Origin: Phycisphaerales bacterium
GTDB taxonomy: Bacteria > Planctomycetota > Phycisphaerae > Phycisphaerales > UBA1924
Length of the DNA: 64,000 nucleotides
NCBI GenBank assembly: GCA_027019265.1
Contig: JALUWX010000122.1
Coordinates: 52,041 to 116,040, forward strand
Direction: 5' to 3'
A program made the position numbers and the translations under genes. How positions within the stretch are numbered: position 1 is the first letter of the stretch; each line of letters opens with the position of its first letter. A model generated the notes under the pieces. It saw nothing but the letters and a program-made list of their open reading frames with translations. It searched no databases and had not been told where the DNA came from. Of the stretch, positions 1 to 8,936 are shown piece by piece.

Positions 1-21
1 TTTCGATCGGATGGCGCGGGG

Positions 22-483
22 TCAGGTGTCGCGCGTGTAGGTCGCGTTCATGAAGACGGTCCAGGAGCCGTCGTCTTCGCGCTTCTGGGATCGGAGTGTG
101 CGTGTGTTGTCGTCGAGGACGGTGTAGATGTCCTGGTAGGGGACGAGTTTGGTCGGGTCCTCGAAGCTCGGGCCTTCGGTGTCGAGAGTGAGGGTGTCAC
201 CGTCTCGTGTGCCGTTGTAGATGAACATCTGCGCCATGGGTCCCCCGATCCAGGTCCCGATGTAGCGTTGGGTGTTGGGGTCGTACCCGAGGGTGAGGCG
301 CATGCGCATGGTGTCGTCGGTCCCGGGGATCTCGCCCTGTCCGTCCCCGACGATCCAGAGATCGGAGAAGGCGCGGACGGTTTCGGATCCGCTCGAGGAC
401 ATGTCGCCGCACTCGTGGGTGAAGGTCCAGTCTCCGAGGAGTTTCTTGAGCCATTCGTGGTGTTCGGTGGGTTCGCTGAACAT
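22..483 (-). CDS. DUF1579 family protein
   Basis: A 153-residue soluble protein resembling the DUF1579 family, small beta-rich proteins of unknown function, recognisable here by an N-terminal HEWLKKLLGDW stretch and a later GYDPNTQRYIGTW segment. The ORF track starts this frame far upstream, over a neighbouring gene; the ATG at 483 is preferred because it has an AGGAGA Shine-Dalgarno in good spacing and the family homology begins there. There is no signal peptide or membrane segment. It is the last of several minus-strand genes after the BLUF pair, with an 86-bp gap. Function is unknown; the family call rests on motif recognition only. Confidence 0.75.
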   Translation of the reverse strand: MFSEPTEHHEWLKKLLGDWTFTHECGDMSSSGSETVRAFSDLWIVGDGQGEIPGTDDTMRMRLTLGYDPNTQRYIGTWIGGPMAQMFIYNGTRDGDTLTLDTEGPSFEDPTKLVPYQDIYTVLDDNTRTLRSQKREDDGSWTVFMNATYTRDT

Positions 484-569
484 GGGGTCTCCTGCGCGAT
501 GATGGTGGCGCACGATAGCGTCCATGTGTGGAGGTGTGCAAGCGGAGTTGGGGTGGGAAGGGGTGGAGC

Positions 570-1010
570 TCAGGCCGCGTTCGATCGAGAAGCGCTGAGT
601 TCTTGCTTGAATCGGTTGAGCGCGGCGAGGGCGGCGCGGCCGGAGACGGCGGGCTCGCCTCGCGCTTGGCGTGCGATGAAGCGGAAGACGGAGCGATCGA
701 GATCGACCCGATCGGAGAGATCGAGGACCCCCATCCCCCAATCGTCGAAGGAGCGGGCGCGGATGGGGGTATCGAACAGGACCTCGATGTTGGTGTGTCT
801 CGGATCTCGTCGGATCTTCTCGAACACGGTGTCGAGGTCGTCCCGTGATCCCTCGAGGACCTGGATGAAATGGGTCCCGGAGTAGAGGAGGAGCCCGGTG
901 AGCCCGTGCTTGGTGTTCTTTGCGTTCGCGATCCGGGCGAGCTCGTCGAGCTCGGATCGATCGAAACCCTCCCATGCGCTGCTCAGGTACACGATGTGAT
1001 GGAGGTCCAT
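570..1010 (-). CDS. BLUF domain blue-light photoreceptor, intact active site
   Basis: A 146-residue short BLUF protein. BLUF domains bind FAD and sense blue light through a Tyr-Gln-flavin hydrogen-bond network. The sequence begins MDLHHIVYLSSA with the key Tyr at residue 8, continues with GLTGLLLYSGTHFIQVLEG containing the key Gln, then DPRH and DDWGMGV with the usual Trp/Met. The C-terminal 45 residues form a helical extension with no effector domain, as in short BLUF proteins that signal by protein contact. The start has a GAGAGGAA ribosome site. It is the first of three BLUF paralogues within 2.3 kb and the only one that keeps Tyr and Gln. Confidence 0.9.
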   Translation of the reverse strand: MDLHHIVYLSSAWEGFDRSELDELARIANAKNTKHGLTGLLLYSGTHFIQVLEGSRDDLDTVFEKIRRDPRHTNIEVLFDTPIRARSFDDWGMGVLDLSDRVDLDRSVFRFIARQARGEPAVSGRAALAALNRFKQELSASRSNAA

Positions 1011-1085
1011 CTCGATTCCTCTCGGGCCGCGATCAAGCGGGGTTGCGGGGGTGTGCGGGTCTGGGCATTGCAGGGCCGGGAACGG

Positions 1086-1532
1086 TCAGGCGACATAGCT
1101 GTCGCTGATCCAGGTGGTGTTATCGAGGTAGAAGTCGAGGAGCATCCGGTAGGCGGCATCGCCGGCGCTGCTCGGATCTTGTTTTGCCTTGTCCGCGATC
1201 TTCCGGATCCGTTCTCGATCGAGAGGCTCCATCCGGGCCATATTCAGGACACCCATCGAGCTGGAGATGAAGCTTCGTTCCTTGATGCGTGTGCTGAGGA
1301 GGACCTCGATCTCGGTGTGTCTGGGATCCCGTGCGATCTTCCCGAACATGGTGTCGAGCTTGTCTTTCTCTCCTTCGAGGACCTCGATGAAGTTGCCGTC
1401 GCAATAGATGAGGAGCCCGGTGATCCCGGCGCGCTCATTGTTGGATGAGGCGATAAGCGAGAGGTTCGAGAGCTCGAGCTCGGAGAACGGCCGGATCGCG
1501 GTGCTCATAAAAACGATGGTGTGGAGGTCCAT
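1086..1532 (-). CDS. BLUF-like protein lacking the photoactive Tyr and Gln
   Basis: A 148-residue paralogue of the neighbouring BLUF protein. It keeps the fold-defining segments GITGLLIY, EVLEG, DPRH and SSSMGVLN, but the position of the photoactive Tyr is Phe (TIVFMS) and the Gln of the FxQVLEG motif is Glu (FIEVLEG). On current knowledge of AppA, YcgF and Slr1694 such a protein should not run the normal BLUF photocycle. The start at 1532 follows an AGGAGC ribosome site; the longer ORF in the track adds a non-conserved extension. It may be a dark, flavin-dependent or partner-binding form. Confidence 0.85.
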   Translation of the reverse strand: MDLHTIVFMSTAIRPFSELELSNLSLIASSNNERAGITGLLIYCDGNFIEVLEGEKDKLDTMFGKIARDPRHTEIEVLLSTRIKERSFISSSMGVLNMARMEPLDRERIRKIADKAKQDPSSAGDAAYRMLLDFYLDNTTWISDSYVA

Positions 1533-1755
1533 ACGCAGCTCCTGTCGATCGGAAACCGTTCCGGATCGCAGCCTGACAGATCGGGCCGTGTTCGGATGAG
1601 CTTGTTCGAAAGCAGTGAAGATGTGCTTTCCAACACGCTGTCCGGCGAATAGAACATCGGGGGATGCGGGTGTTTCCCCTTGTCGTGGGAGTCCGGATGC
1701 GATTCGATCCATCTGGATGGGACCGGTAACCTGCCGTGGGTGAGGAGGACAAGCG
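1533..1755. other. Divergent intergenic region between BLUF-like gene and DUF1569 gene
   Basis: About 220 bp separate two divergently transcribed genes and must hold both promoters. I see no clear -35/-10 pair and no strong inverted repeat in it. The DUF1569 gene has a GAGGAGGAC ribosome site at the right edge of the interval. Confidence 0.4.
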
Positions 1756-2235
1756 ATGGCGAACCCGGACTGGAACCCGAGGACCTACGAGACGTTCGAT
1801 GATGTTCGAGCTGAGCTGGATCGCTTCGAGGAGGCGCATGCGCGTGGGACCCTCCGGGCGACGGGGGGTTGGAGCGCGGCGCAGATCTTGGAGCACTGCT
1901 CGATGCCGATCCTTGGCGCGTTGGACGGAGCGACTGGTGTGCAGCTTCCGCGGTACATGCGTGTGGCCGGGCGGTTTGTCTTTAAACCGATGCTCGGGAG
2001 GAGCCGGATGAAGCCGGGGATCAAGCTCCCGAAGAGCGCGTCGGCATGGATCCCCGAAGAATCACTGACGTTCGAGCGTGGGATGTCTTCGATGCGTGGG
2101 GTGCTCGATCGTCTCTCCAGCGGAGAGCGGATGATCCACGATTCGCCGTTGATGGGGAAAATGTCGCATGAGCAATGGACAACGCTGAATCTCGACCACT
2201 GCCGACTTCATTTCGGGTTCATCCAGTGCGATTGA
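1756..2235 (+). CDS. DUF1569 family (DinB-like fold) protein
   Basis: A 159-residue cytoplasmic protein with the DUF1569 pattern: GGWSAAQILEHCSMPI near residue 42 and a C-terminal DHCRLHFGFI. These conserved His positions are typical of DinB-like four-helix proteins and may bind metal. The family has no established reaction. The start ATG at 1756 lies 8 nt after GAGGAGG. It is transcribed alone, convergent with the third BLUF-like gene and separated from it by a long hairpin. Confidence 0.8.
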   Translation: MANPDWNPRTYETFDDVRAELDRFEEAHARGTLRATGGWSAAQILEHCSMPILGALDGATGVQLPRYMRVAGRFVFKPMLGRSRMKPGIKLPKSASAWIPEESLTFERGMSSMRGVLDRLSSGERMIHDSPLMGKMSHEQWTTLNLDHCRLHFGFIQCD

Positions 2236-2288
2236 TCTGTTCAATGTCCGTCGGCGGAACCCACGCGCGAGCGTGAGTTCGCCGACAG

Positions 2289-2335
2289 AACCCCTTGAGA
2301 CCCGGTCCTTCGAAGGTACCCGAAATCAAGGGGTT
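2289..2335. terminator. Long hairpin, possible bidirectional terminator
   Basis: AACCCCTTGA at 2289-2298 pairs with TCAAGGGGTT at 2326-2335 as a 10-bp perfect outer stem. The loop region holds a second palindrome, CCTTCGAAGG. It sits between the ends of two convergent genes. No long T run follows on either strand, so Rho-independent function is uncertain. Confidence 0.5.
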
Positions 2336-2337
2336 GC

Positions 2338-2829
2338 TCAAGCGTGTTCGTTGGAACCTGTGAGATCCTGCGCCCCCGAGGACCCGGGTTCGATGATGCA
2401 TGGAGCGCCGGACGACATGGCGTGATAGAACTCGGTGAGCATGCCCAGAGCGGCTTCGCCGGCGCGTTCGGTGTTCTGGAGCGCTGTATCCGCGATCATG
2501 GTGAGCGACTCACGATTGACGACCTTGTTGGGCTGGGAAGGGAGCACCCCCATCGAGGTGTCGGTGATCCATCGAGATTCGATCGGGCGATAGAGGAGGA
2601 CCTGGATATTGCCGTGCCGCTCGTCTCTGCTGATCCGCCCGAGGACCCGATCGAGGTCATCGCTATCACCCTCAAGGACCTCGAAGATGTACTCGGGGGA
2701 GTAGAGGAGCACGCTCTTGACATTGACCTTGGCGGCCCGCTCATGGATCTCACACGCGATCGCTTTGAGTTCGTGTTCTTCGAGCGGCCTGCGCGGGTTG
2801 CTCATAAAGACGAGAGTGTGAAGCCCCAT
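2338..2829 (-). CDS. Third BLUF-like protein, Tyr and Gln replaced
   Basis: A 163-residue BLUF paralogue, the most divergent of the three. It opens MGLHTLVFMSN, so the photoactive Tyr is Phe, and the FxQVLEG motif reads IFEVLEG, so the Gln is Glu. The usual GITGLLLY strand has become VNVKSVLLY. The tail extends about 25 residues beyond the other two. The start follows a GAGGAG ribosome site. It shares the same two substitutions as the second copy, so both may derive from one dark ancestor. It converges with the DUF1569 gene. Confidence 0.8.
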   Translation of the reverse strand: MGLHTLVFMSNPRRPLEEHELKAIACEIHERAAKVNVKSVLLYSPEYIFEVLEGDSDDLDRVLGRISRDERHGNIQVLLYRPIESRWITDTSMGVLPSQPNKVVNRESLTMIADTALQNTERAGEAALGMLTEFYHAMSSGAPCIIEPGSSGAQDLTGSNEHA

Positions 2830-2932
2830 GTCCCGATTCTCCTCAGTGACGATTCTTCCTGTTGTACAGGACTATCGTCTCAGGGGAGTCGAAGCGGACA
2901 AGATTGTGACGGAATGGGGCAAGTCACCGATT

Positions 2933-3508
2933 TTATCGCCCCGGATTCGGGGGTGATTCTTGCTCGATCGACCACGACAGCGACTCTCCTGTGCAGTCGA
3001 TGTGGATCGCGAAAAAGCCCGGGCCGCCGTCGGATCCGCTGTGTTCGTGCTTCCGGACCATCGGCCAGATGATCTCACGATCGGTGTTGGGAACGGGGAG
3101 GGAATCGAGCTCGTCGAGGGTGTGCCAACGGAGCTCGCCCTCGTCCATGTGCCCGTCCACGACTTCCACGGGGGTCATGACCCGGAAGTAGAAGAGGAGC
3201 CAGTGGGTTTTGGCTTCGAAGGCTTTCTCGGAGATGAGCCCGACGAGACGGATGTCATCGATCCCGACATCGATCCCGGCCTCTTCCTTGATCTCGCGCT
3301 GGGCGCATTGGGTGGGTGATTCCCCCAGCGCCATCTCGAGCTTCCCGCCGATGGGTGAGCAGAGCCCTTTGTTGGGTTCCTTGTTGCGATGGAGCAGGAG
3401 GAGTCTGCCGTCCTTGTCGCGCAGATCGCAGAGACACGCGAGCTTGTAGGGGAGTGTGTTGCTCGGGTCTTCGGTCAAACCCGGGAGGATGTTCGCGGCG
3501 TCGCTCAT
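2933..3508 (-). CDS. Nudix hydrolase
   Basis: A 191-residue Nudix protein, a family that hydrolyses nucleoside diphosphates linked to another group. The Nudix box is visible as GGKLEMALGES followed by REIKEEAGI; it carries a two-residue insertion between the first Gly and the first Glu compared with the standard GX5EX7REUXEEXGU spacing. The substrate cannot be read from the sequence. The ATG at 3508 is chosen because homology starts near PYKLACLCDL and the upstream extension in the track is low complexity. The DNA between this start and the next gene (about 160 bp) holds a possible divergent promoter. Confidence 0.88.
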   Translation of the reverse strand: MSDAANILPGLTEDPSNTLPYKLACLCDLRDKDGRLLLLHRNKEPNKGLCSPIGGKLEMALGESPTQCAQREIKEEAGIDVGIDDIRLVGLISEKAFEAKTHWLLFYFRVMTPVEVVDGHMDEGELRWHTLDELDSLPVPNTDREIIWPMVRKHEHSGSDGGPGFFAIHIDCTGESLSWSIEQESPPNPGR

Positions 3509-3665
3509 GGGGGAGGGTAGGTCCTGAGGAGGTTGGGGGGGCAGAATGAACGATTTCTCACTGGCGGGGGACGTGGTGGTTGGTAGGGTAGAAGTGCACC
3601 AACTTTGAATCTTGCAGGCACAACACAGCGGCGATGGGTGCGGCCGCGAGAAAGGACGCCGGATC

Positions 3666-3956
3666 ATGCACGAAGCCACGGTCCATCGGAACCCCTCAGC
3701 ACATCAACGTTCGGACAGCGCGCGATCCGATCCCGAGGGTCGTCCCGCGCACCCCGAGATCGGGACAAAGTCGATCAGTATTCTGCTCATGAGTGTCGTG
3801 GTCGCGCTACTTGTCGCGGCGATCGTGCTCGCGATCTTCACGACATGGCCGTTTGCTGTTGCGGTCGGGGCGCTCGGGTTGCTGCTGTATGTGGGGAACC
3901 CCGTCGTGTGGGCGGCGATCCTGAGAACCCAAGACACGTCGCGCTTCGGCGGGTGA
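3666..3956 (+). CDS. Small two-helix membrane protein, unknown
   Basis: A 96-residue protein with a hydrophilic N-terminal 45 residues and two adjacent hydrophobic segments (ISILLMSVVVALLVAAIVLA and VAVGALGLLLYVGNPVVW). No family is recognised. The start at 3666 has an AAAGGA ribosome site. Its stop codon directly abuts the stop of the convergent PLP-enzyme gene at 3957. Confidence 0.6.
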   Translation: MHEATVHRNPSAHQRSDSARSDPEGRPAHPEIGTKSISILLMSVVVALLVAAIVLAIFTTWPFAVAVGALGLLLYVGNPVVWAAILRTQDTSRFGG

Positions 3957-5189
3957 TCAGGAGATCACCCCGACACGCTTGAGGGCGCGTTCGAACTGGG
4001 ACCAGCGCTGCTCGACGCTCCCCGTGTACCCGATGGAGATGCGCACAAGACCCGGCGCGATCCCCGCTTGGCGCAGCGCCTCGTCCGTCATCTCGCTCGA
4101 GGTCGATCGCGCGGAGCACGACATCAGGGTGTCGAAGTACCCGAGGGAGACGGCCATGTACCCGAAGCGCTCGTCGTTCTGGAGGGTCTCCATGAGCGCG
4201 TCCGCGCGTTCGCTCGACCCGACATCGAGCGCGAAGACACCCCCCGCGCCGTAGTCGTCGTTCGCGATGCGTTTGAGCACCTCGTGATCCGGATGGTCCG
4301 TGAGCCCCGGGTAGATCACGTCGATCCCGAGATCCTGGATGCGCTGCGCGAAGATCGAGGCGCGTTTCCCGTGCTCGACCATGCGCAGTCCGAGGTGGGG
4401 AAGGCGCAGGGAGATATCGAAGGCCGTCCTCGGATCCATGGTGGGTCCGAGGAGCATGAGCGATCCGACATGGAGATCCATGAGGGATCCGATGAACTCG
4501 TATGAGCCGCAGATGACCCCGGCGATGAAGTCGGACGCGCCGTTGAGGAACTTGGTCGCGCTCGCGACGACGACGTCCGCGCCCAAGCGGATCGGGGAGA
4601 CGACGAGGGGGGTGAAGGTGTTGTCCACGACGAGTTTCGCGCCCCGATCGTGCGCGATCTTCGCGAGCTTGGGGATGTCGCTCACGCGCAGGGTCGGGTT
4701 GCTCATCGTCTCGACGTAGAGGACCTTGGTGTTGTCACGGAACGCGTTCTCGACCTGTTCAAGATCGTGCGCGGCGACGAACGTGGTTTCGATGTTGCAC
4801 TTGAGGGGGAGGTAGTCGTGGAAGAACGCGTAGGTCCCGCCGTACAGGGTGTCGGTGGAGACGATGTGGTCCCCGGCGTTGCAGATCTGGGTGATCGCGG
4901 CGCTGATCGCGCCCATCCCGGAGGCGCACGCGTATCCCGCTTCGGAGCCCTCGATGGCCGCGACCTGTTTCCCGAGGTTGTAGACCGTGGGGTTGAAGTG
5001 CCGGCCGTAGAGGTAGCAGCCCCCTTCGTCGGGTCCGTGCTGACCCTGGAAGATCTCGGGCATGGTGTGCGCGTTCATGACGGTGAAGGTGGTGGACGCT
5101 TCGATCGACATGTTGACGCCGCCGTGCTCTCCGAACTCGTGCTTGGCGTCGGCGAGGGCTTCGATGGGGTTGGCTTTGATGGGGTCCAC
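3957..5189 (-). CDS. Cys/Met metabolism PLP-dependent enzyme (methionine gamma-lyase-like)
   Basis: A 410-residue PLP enzyme of the Cys/Met metabolism family, which includes cystathionine gamma-synthases, cystathionine lyases and methionine gamma-lyases. The Schiff-base lysine is in VVASATKFLNG; LYGGTYAFF and VVDNTFTPL are the other family landmarks. Length fits the family (about 400). The start is a GTG at 5189 with a GAGAGGA ribosome site; there is no in-frame ATG near the conserved N-terminus. Which sulphur substrate it uses is not decided by the sequence. It stands alone upstream of the SulP gene with about 125 bp between them. Confidence 0.88.
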   Translation of the reverse strand: MDPIKANPIEALADAKHEFGEHGGVNMSIEASTTFTVMNAHTMPEIFQGQHGPDEGGCYLYGRHFNPTVYNLGKQVAAIEGSEAGYACASGMGAISAAITQICNAGDHIVSTDTLYGGTYAFFHDYLPLKCNIETTFVAAHDLEQVENAFRDNTKVLYVETMSNPTLRVSDIPKLAKIAHDRGAKLVVDNTFTPLVVSPIRLGADVVVASATKFLNGASDFIAGVICGSYEFIGSLMDLHVGSLMLLGPTMDPRTAFDISLRLPHLGLRMVEHGKRASIFAQRIQDLGIDVIYPGLTDHPDHEVLKRIANDDYGAGGVFALDVGSSERADALMETLQNDERFGYMAVSLGYFDTLMSCSARSTSSEMTDEALRQAGIAPGLVRISIGYTGSVEQRWSQFERALKRVGVIS

Positions 5190-5315
5190 GGGTCGTCCTC
5201 TCTCCGGTGCTGACAATGGGCGCGCCGTCGCGCGGAACACGGAATGAGTATTGGCGTTTCAGGGCTCGAAAATCAGTGAGAACCGTGCGCGGACCTCAAC
5301 CGGGCTTCGGAACAG

Positions 5316-7145
5316 TTACTCGTGGACCCAGGCCGTGCGGTCCGTCGCGACGTGGTAGTGGGGGTCTTCGGAGATATTCACTTCCACGAGGTCCCCAGCG
5401 CGATCGAGGAGTCGGCGGCAGTCCTCACTCAGGTGGCGCAGATGGAGCTGTTTGCCCTGCTTTTGGTAGCGTTCCGCGAGCGCGTTGATCGCTTCGAGCC
5501 CGGACTGGTCGTACACGCGCGAGAAGTAGAAATCGATGACCACGTCGTCGGGGTCGCGCGCGGGGTCGAAGAGGTCCCGGAAGCGCGAGACGGACCCGAA
5601 GAACAGCACACCGTGGAGCTGGTAGATCCGGGACCCGTGCTCGTTGTCCTGGACATCGGCGACGAGGTACTTGCTTTTGTTCCACGCGAAGACGAGCGCG
5701 GACAGCGCCACCCCGATGACGACGGCCGTCGCGAGGTCGTGCATGAACACGGTGTAGAGCGCGACGACAAGCATGATGAGGACTTCGGGGATGGGGATCC
5801 GGCGCCAGGTCTGGAGCGTGGTCCATTCGAAGGTCCCGATGACGACCATGAACATGACCCCGACGAGCGCCGCGACGGGGACGGACTCGATGAGGGGGGA
5901 GAGGAAGAGGATGAAGAGGAGCATGGTGATCGCGGCGGTGATCCCGGAGAGGCGCCCGCGCCCGCCGCTCTTCACGTTGATGAGGGATTGGCCGATCATT
6001 GCGCACCCGCCCATAGACCCGAAGAACCCGGAGGTGATGTTCGCGATCCCCTGACCCACGCATTCCCGGTTCCCGCTCCCGCGCGTTTCCGTGAGCTCGT
6101 CTACGAGGGTCATGGTCATCAGTGATTCGATGAGCCCGACCCCGGCGAGGACCACGGAGAAGGGGAGGATGATGAGGAAGGTGTCCCAGGTGAAGGGTGG
6201 GAGCTCGAAATCGAACCACGCGGGTCTCGGGAGACCCCCGGCAATCCCGACGGTGTCGAGGTCCACGGAATCGATGGCCGCTTGTGTCTCCGCTTCGGTG
6301 AGGGGCGCGATCGGCGCGTGCTCGCTCGGGACCGCTTCGACCCCCTCGGGGAGGGTGGCGCTCAGGGCGCTGAGCGCTTGGGTGTCCTTCTCGTGCTGCG
6401 CCGTTGCGACGGCGGCCGCTCTTGTGTTGTCGATGAGGACATCGCGCACGGTGAGGACGGTGCGCTCGGGTTCGGTGCCTTCGGTGTCCGACGCGCTGTT
6501 CGCGTTGATCACCAGCGCGACGAGAGAGATGGAGACGATCGCGACGAGCGAGGACGGGACGGCGCGGGTGAGCTTGGGGAGGATCGCGATGATTGCCATC
6601 GTGACTCCGACGAGCGCGAGCATGAGCCAGAGGCGGGATCCCGAGACGTACTCGAGGACCCCGTTGTCCCCGAGGGTTTTGAAGCTCCCGAACTGCGCCG
6701 TGAGGATGACGATCGCGAGCCCGTTGACGAACCCGAGCATCACAGGGTGGGGGACGATCCGGATGAGCTTCCCGAGGCGCAGGACCCCGACGAGGATCTG
6801 GAGGATCCCGCACAGCACGATCGCCGGGAAGAGGTATCCGATCCCGTGGTGGGTGACGAGACCCACGGCGACGACGGCCATCGCGCCGGTTGCGCCCGAG
6901 ATCATCCCGGGTCGGCCTCCGAAGATGGAGGTCAGCAGACACATGATGAATGCGGCGTAGAGCCCGACGAGGGGTGGGACGTTCGCGACAAACGCGAACG
7001 CGACGGCTTCCGGGACGAGCGCGAGCGCGACCGTGATCCCAGAGAGGACCTCCGCTTTGGGTGATCCGGACATCGCGGAGCGGATGTCGAACACGAGGAG
7101 TTTGGATTTGAGCTTGTCGGAGAGGGTGTTCGTGGAGTCGGACAT
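5316..7145 (-). CDS. SulP family anion transporter with STAS domain
   Basis: A 609-residue inner-membrane carrier of the SulP (SLC26) family, which moves sulfate, bicarbonate or related anions. It has about ten or more hydrophobic segments, the signature [19 protein letters not shown] near the N-terminus, and the block [12 protein letters not shown]...[15 protein letters not shown] typical of BicA-like members. A hydrophilic insert of about 110 residues, rich in Asp, Glu and Ala, separates two groups of helices and is unusually long. A C-terminal STAS domain ([15 protein letters not shown]) follows. Sulfate and bicarbonate both remain possible substrates. Confidence 0.88.
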   Translation of the reverse strand: MSDSTNTLSDKLKSKLLVFDIRSAMSGSPKAEVLSGITVALALVPEAVAFAFVANVPPLVGLYAAFIMCLLTSIFGGRPGMISGATGAMAVVAVGLVTHHGIGYLFPAIVLCGILQILVGVLRLGKLIRIVPHPVMLGFVNGLAIVILTAQFGSFKTLGDNGVLEYVSGSRLWLMLALVGVTMAIIAILPKLTRAVPSSLVAIVSISLVALVINANSASDTEGTEPERTVLTVRDVLIDNTRAAAVATAQHEKDTQALSALSATLPEGVEAVPSEHAPIAPLTEAETQAAIDSVDLDTVGIAGGLPRPAWFDFELPPFTWDTFLIILPFSVVLAGVGLIESLMTMTLVDELTETRGSGNRECVGQGIANITSGFFGSMGGCAMIGQSLINVKSGGRGRLSGITAAITMLLFILFLSPLIESVPVAALVGVMFMVVIGTFEWTTLQTWRRIPIPEVLIMLVVALYTVFMHDLATAVVIGVALSALVFAWNKSKYLVADVQDNEHGSRIYQLHGVLFFGSVSRFRDLFDPARDPDDVVIDFYFSRVYDQSGLEAINALAERYQKQGKQLHLRHLSEDCRRLLDRAGDLVEVNISEDPHYHVATDRTAWVHE

Positions 7146-7406
7146 CCGGGTTTGTCCTCGTGACAGGGGGACAACAGCTCGCGCGTCTCTGCGCGGGTTG
7201 GTCGTATCTGGTGATTCTGGCAGGTGGGCCGCGGATCACGGCCGGGCACGCAAGGTCAAGGGTAGGCCGCAGATCCGGACGATCGGAATGGGCTTGGATC
7301 TGTGGTTCGGGTGCTGATCCTCGGCAATCCGGGCAGAGGAGGGTATCATCCGCACTCGTACGTGGACCCAGACGCGCCCCGATCAGGTGAGAAGGAAGGC
7401 CGCTTC
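7146..7406. other. Divergent intergenic region, SulP / GH1
   Basis: About 260 bp between divergent genes. It holds both promoters and the GAAGGAAGG ribosome site of the GH1 gene. I do not find the TGTAAC-type palindrome that precedes other genes of the glucan locus here. Confidence 0.4.
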
Positions 7407-8801
7407 ATGTCGTTTCCGGAGTCATTTTTGTGGGGGGTCGCGTCCGCGGCGTTTCAGGTCGAGGGTTCGCCGGACGGCGACGGGCGGGGCGCGAGCGTGT
7501 GGGATACGTATTGCGACACGGAGGGCAAGGTCTTCCAGGGACACACGGGGAAGGTCGCGTGTGATTCGTACCAGCGGTATCAAGAGGATGTCGATCTGAT
7601 TTCCGGGCTCGGGGCCGGGGGGTATCGGTTCTCGATCTCGTGGTCGCGATTGTTCCCGAACGGGATCGGGGATCGGAACGAAGCGGGCTTCGAGTACTAC
7701 GACAAGCTGATCGATGCGCTCCTCGAACGCGGGATCCAGCCCTGGGTGACCCTGTTCCACTGGGACCTCCCCCAGGCGCTCCACGACAAGGGCGGGTGGC
7801 TGTCCGAGGATGCGCCGCGATGGTTCGAGGAGTACACCCGCGCGGTGGTCGATCGCTACTCGGATCGGGTGACCCACTGGTTCACGCTCAACGAACCGGC
7901 GATTTTCCTGGGGCAGGGGCATCAGCTCGGGATCCATGCGCCGGGTCTGAAGCTCCCGCGCAAGGACGTGCTGCGCGCGACCCATCACGCGCTGCTCGCG
8001 CACGGGCGTGCCGTCAAGGTGATCCGTGAACACGCGAAAGCGACCCCGACGATCGGGTTCGCGCCCGTCGGGAATCTGAGTGTTCCCCACACGAACACGG
8101 ACGCGGACATCGCGGCCGCGCGTCGCGCGTCATTCGAGATCCAGGACTGCGACAACTGGACCTACAACTACAGCTGGTACTGCGATCCGGTTCTGCTGGG
8201 TCACTACCCGGAGCAGGGGCTCCGGTTTTTCGGGGACGATGCGCCCGAGTGCTCTCAGGCCGACCTTGATCTGATGTGCCAACCCCTCGACATGTTCGGG
8301 GTGAACATCTACGGCGCGGGGACGGTCCGCGCGACGGGGAACGGGGGGGGCGGGGACGACTACGAGTTTGTCCCGCGCCCGCGCGGGTTCCCGATGACGA
8401 TGTTCCGTTGGGAAGTGGTCCCCGAGGCGCTGTACTGGGGTCCGAAGTTCCTCCAGGAGCGCTACAAGCTCCCCGTGGTCATCACGGAGAACGGGCTCGC
8501 GTCGATGGACTGGGTGCACCATGACGGCAAGGTCCACGATCCCGCGCGGATCGATTACCTGACGCGCTATCTCAATGCCCTGCGCCGAACGATCCGGGAC
8601 GGGGTGGATGTGCGCGGGTACTTCCAGTGGTCGATCCTCGACAACTTTGAGTGGGCCGAGGGGTACGCGCTCCGTTTCGGGCTCGTGTACATGGATTACA
8701 CGACCATGCGTCGGATCCCGAAGGACTCGTACGGGTGGTATCGGGACGTGATCCGAACGAACGGTGAACAGATCCCCGAGGATCTGGTCCCGTTGATGTA
8801 A
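7407..8801 (+). CDS. Glycoside hydrolase family 1 beta-glucosidase
   Basis: A 464-residue GH1 enzyme that releases glucose (or a related sugar) from the non-reducing end of beta-glucosides by a retaining mechanism. The acid/base Glu lies in FTLNEPA and the nucleophile Glu in VVITENGLA; the N-terminal FLWGVASAAFQVEG signature is complete. There is no signal peptide, so it acts in the cytoplasm on imported oligosaccharides. The start at 7407 follows GAAGGAAGG; the track's earlier ATG adds unrelated residues. Its position next to a binding-protein-dependent importer fits a role in beta-glucan use. Confidence 0.95.
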   Translation: MSFPESFLWGVASAAFQVEGSPDGDGRGASVWDTYCDTEGKVFQGHTGKVACDSYQRYQEDVDLISGLGAGGYRFSISWSRLFPNGIGDRNEAGFEYYDKLIDALLERGIQPWVTLFHWDLPQALHDKGGWLSEDAPRWFEEYTRAVVDRYSDRVTHWFTLNEPAIFLGQGHQLGIHAPGLKLPRKDVLRATHHALLAHGRAVKVIREHAKATPTIGFAPVGNLSVPHTNTDADIAAARRASFEIQDCDNWTYNYSWYCDPVLLGHYPEQGLRFFGDDAPECSQADLDLMCQPLDMFGVNIYGAGTVRATGNGGGGDDYEFVPRPRGFPMTMFRWEVVPEALYWGPKFLQERYKLPVVITENGLASMDWVHHDGKVHDPARIDYLTRYLNALRRTIRDGVDVRGYFQWSILDNFEWAEGYALRFGLVYMDYTTMRRIPKDSYGWYRDVIRTNGEQIPEDLVPLM

Positions 8802-8892
8802 CAGTCCCGGACCTTCCGGGTGGTCCATTCAAAAAAGTCCTTGGATCAGGCGATTTCAGCTTCCCCAAGCTGGGGTGTGCGTGTTACGATGA

Positions 8893-8905
8893 TGTAACAG
8901 TTACA
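8893..8905. promoter_or_regulatory. LacI-type operator, perfect palindrome
   Basis: TGTAACAGTTACA is a perfect 6-1-6 palindrome 31 bp before the start of the dockerin-anchored protein at 8937. Nearly the same word occurs upstream of at least three other genes of this locus, so it is proposed as the binding site of the LacI regulator at 12929-13984. Confidence 0.75.
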
Positions 8906-8936
8906 AACACCACTCTTGAAAACAGGAGAGTTCGAG

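Noticed and set aside
5190-5315. Possible SAM or other riboswitch before the Cys/Met enzyme
   Set aside because: No conserved aptamer pattern was found and the leader is very short.
5308-5320. LacI-operator-like word at the end of the SulP gene
   Set aside because: 10 of 13 matches, overlapping a stop codon and not near a promoter of the glucan locus.
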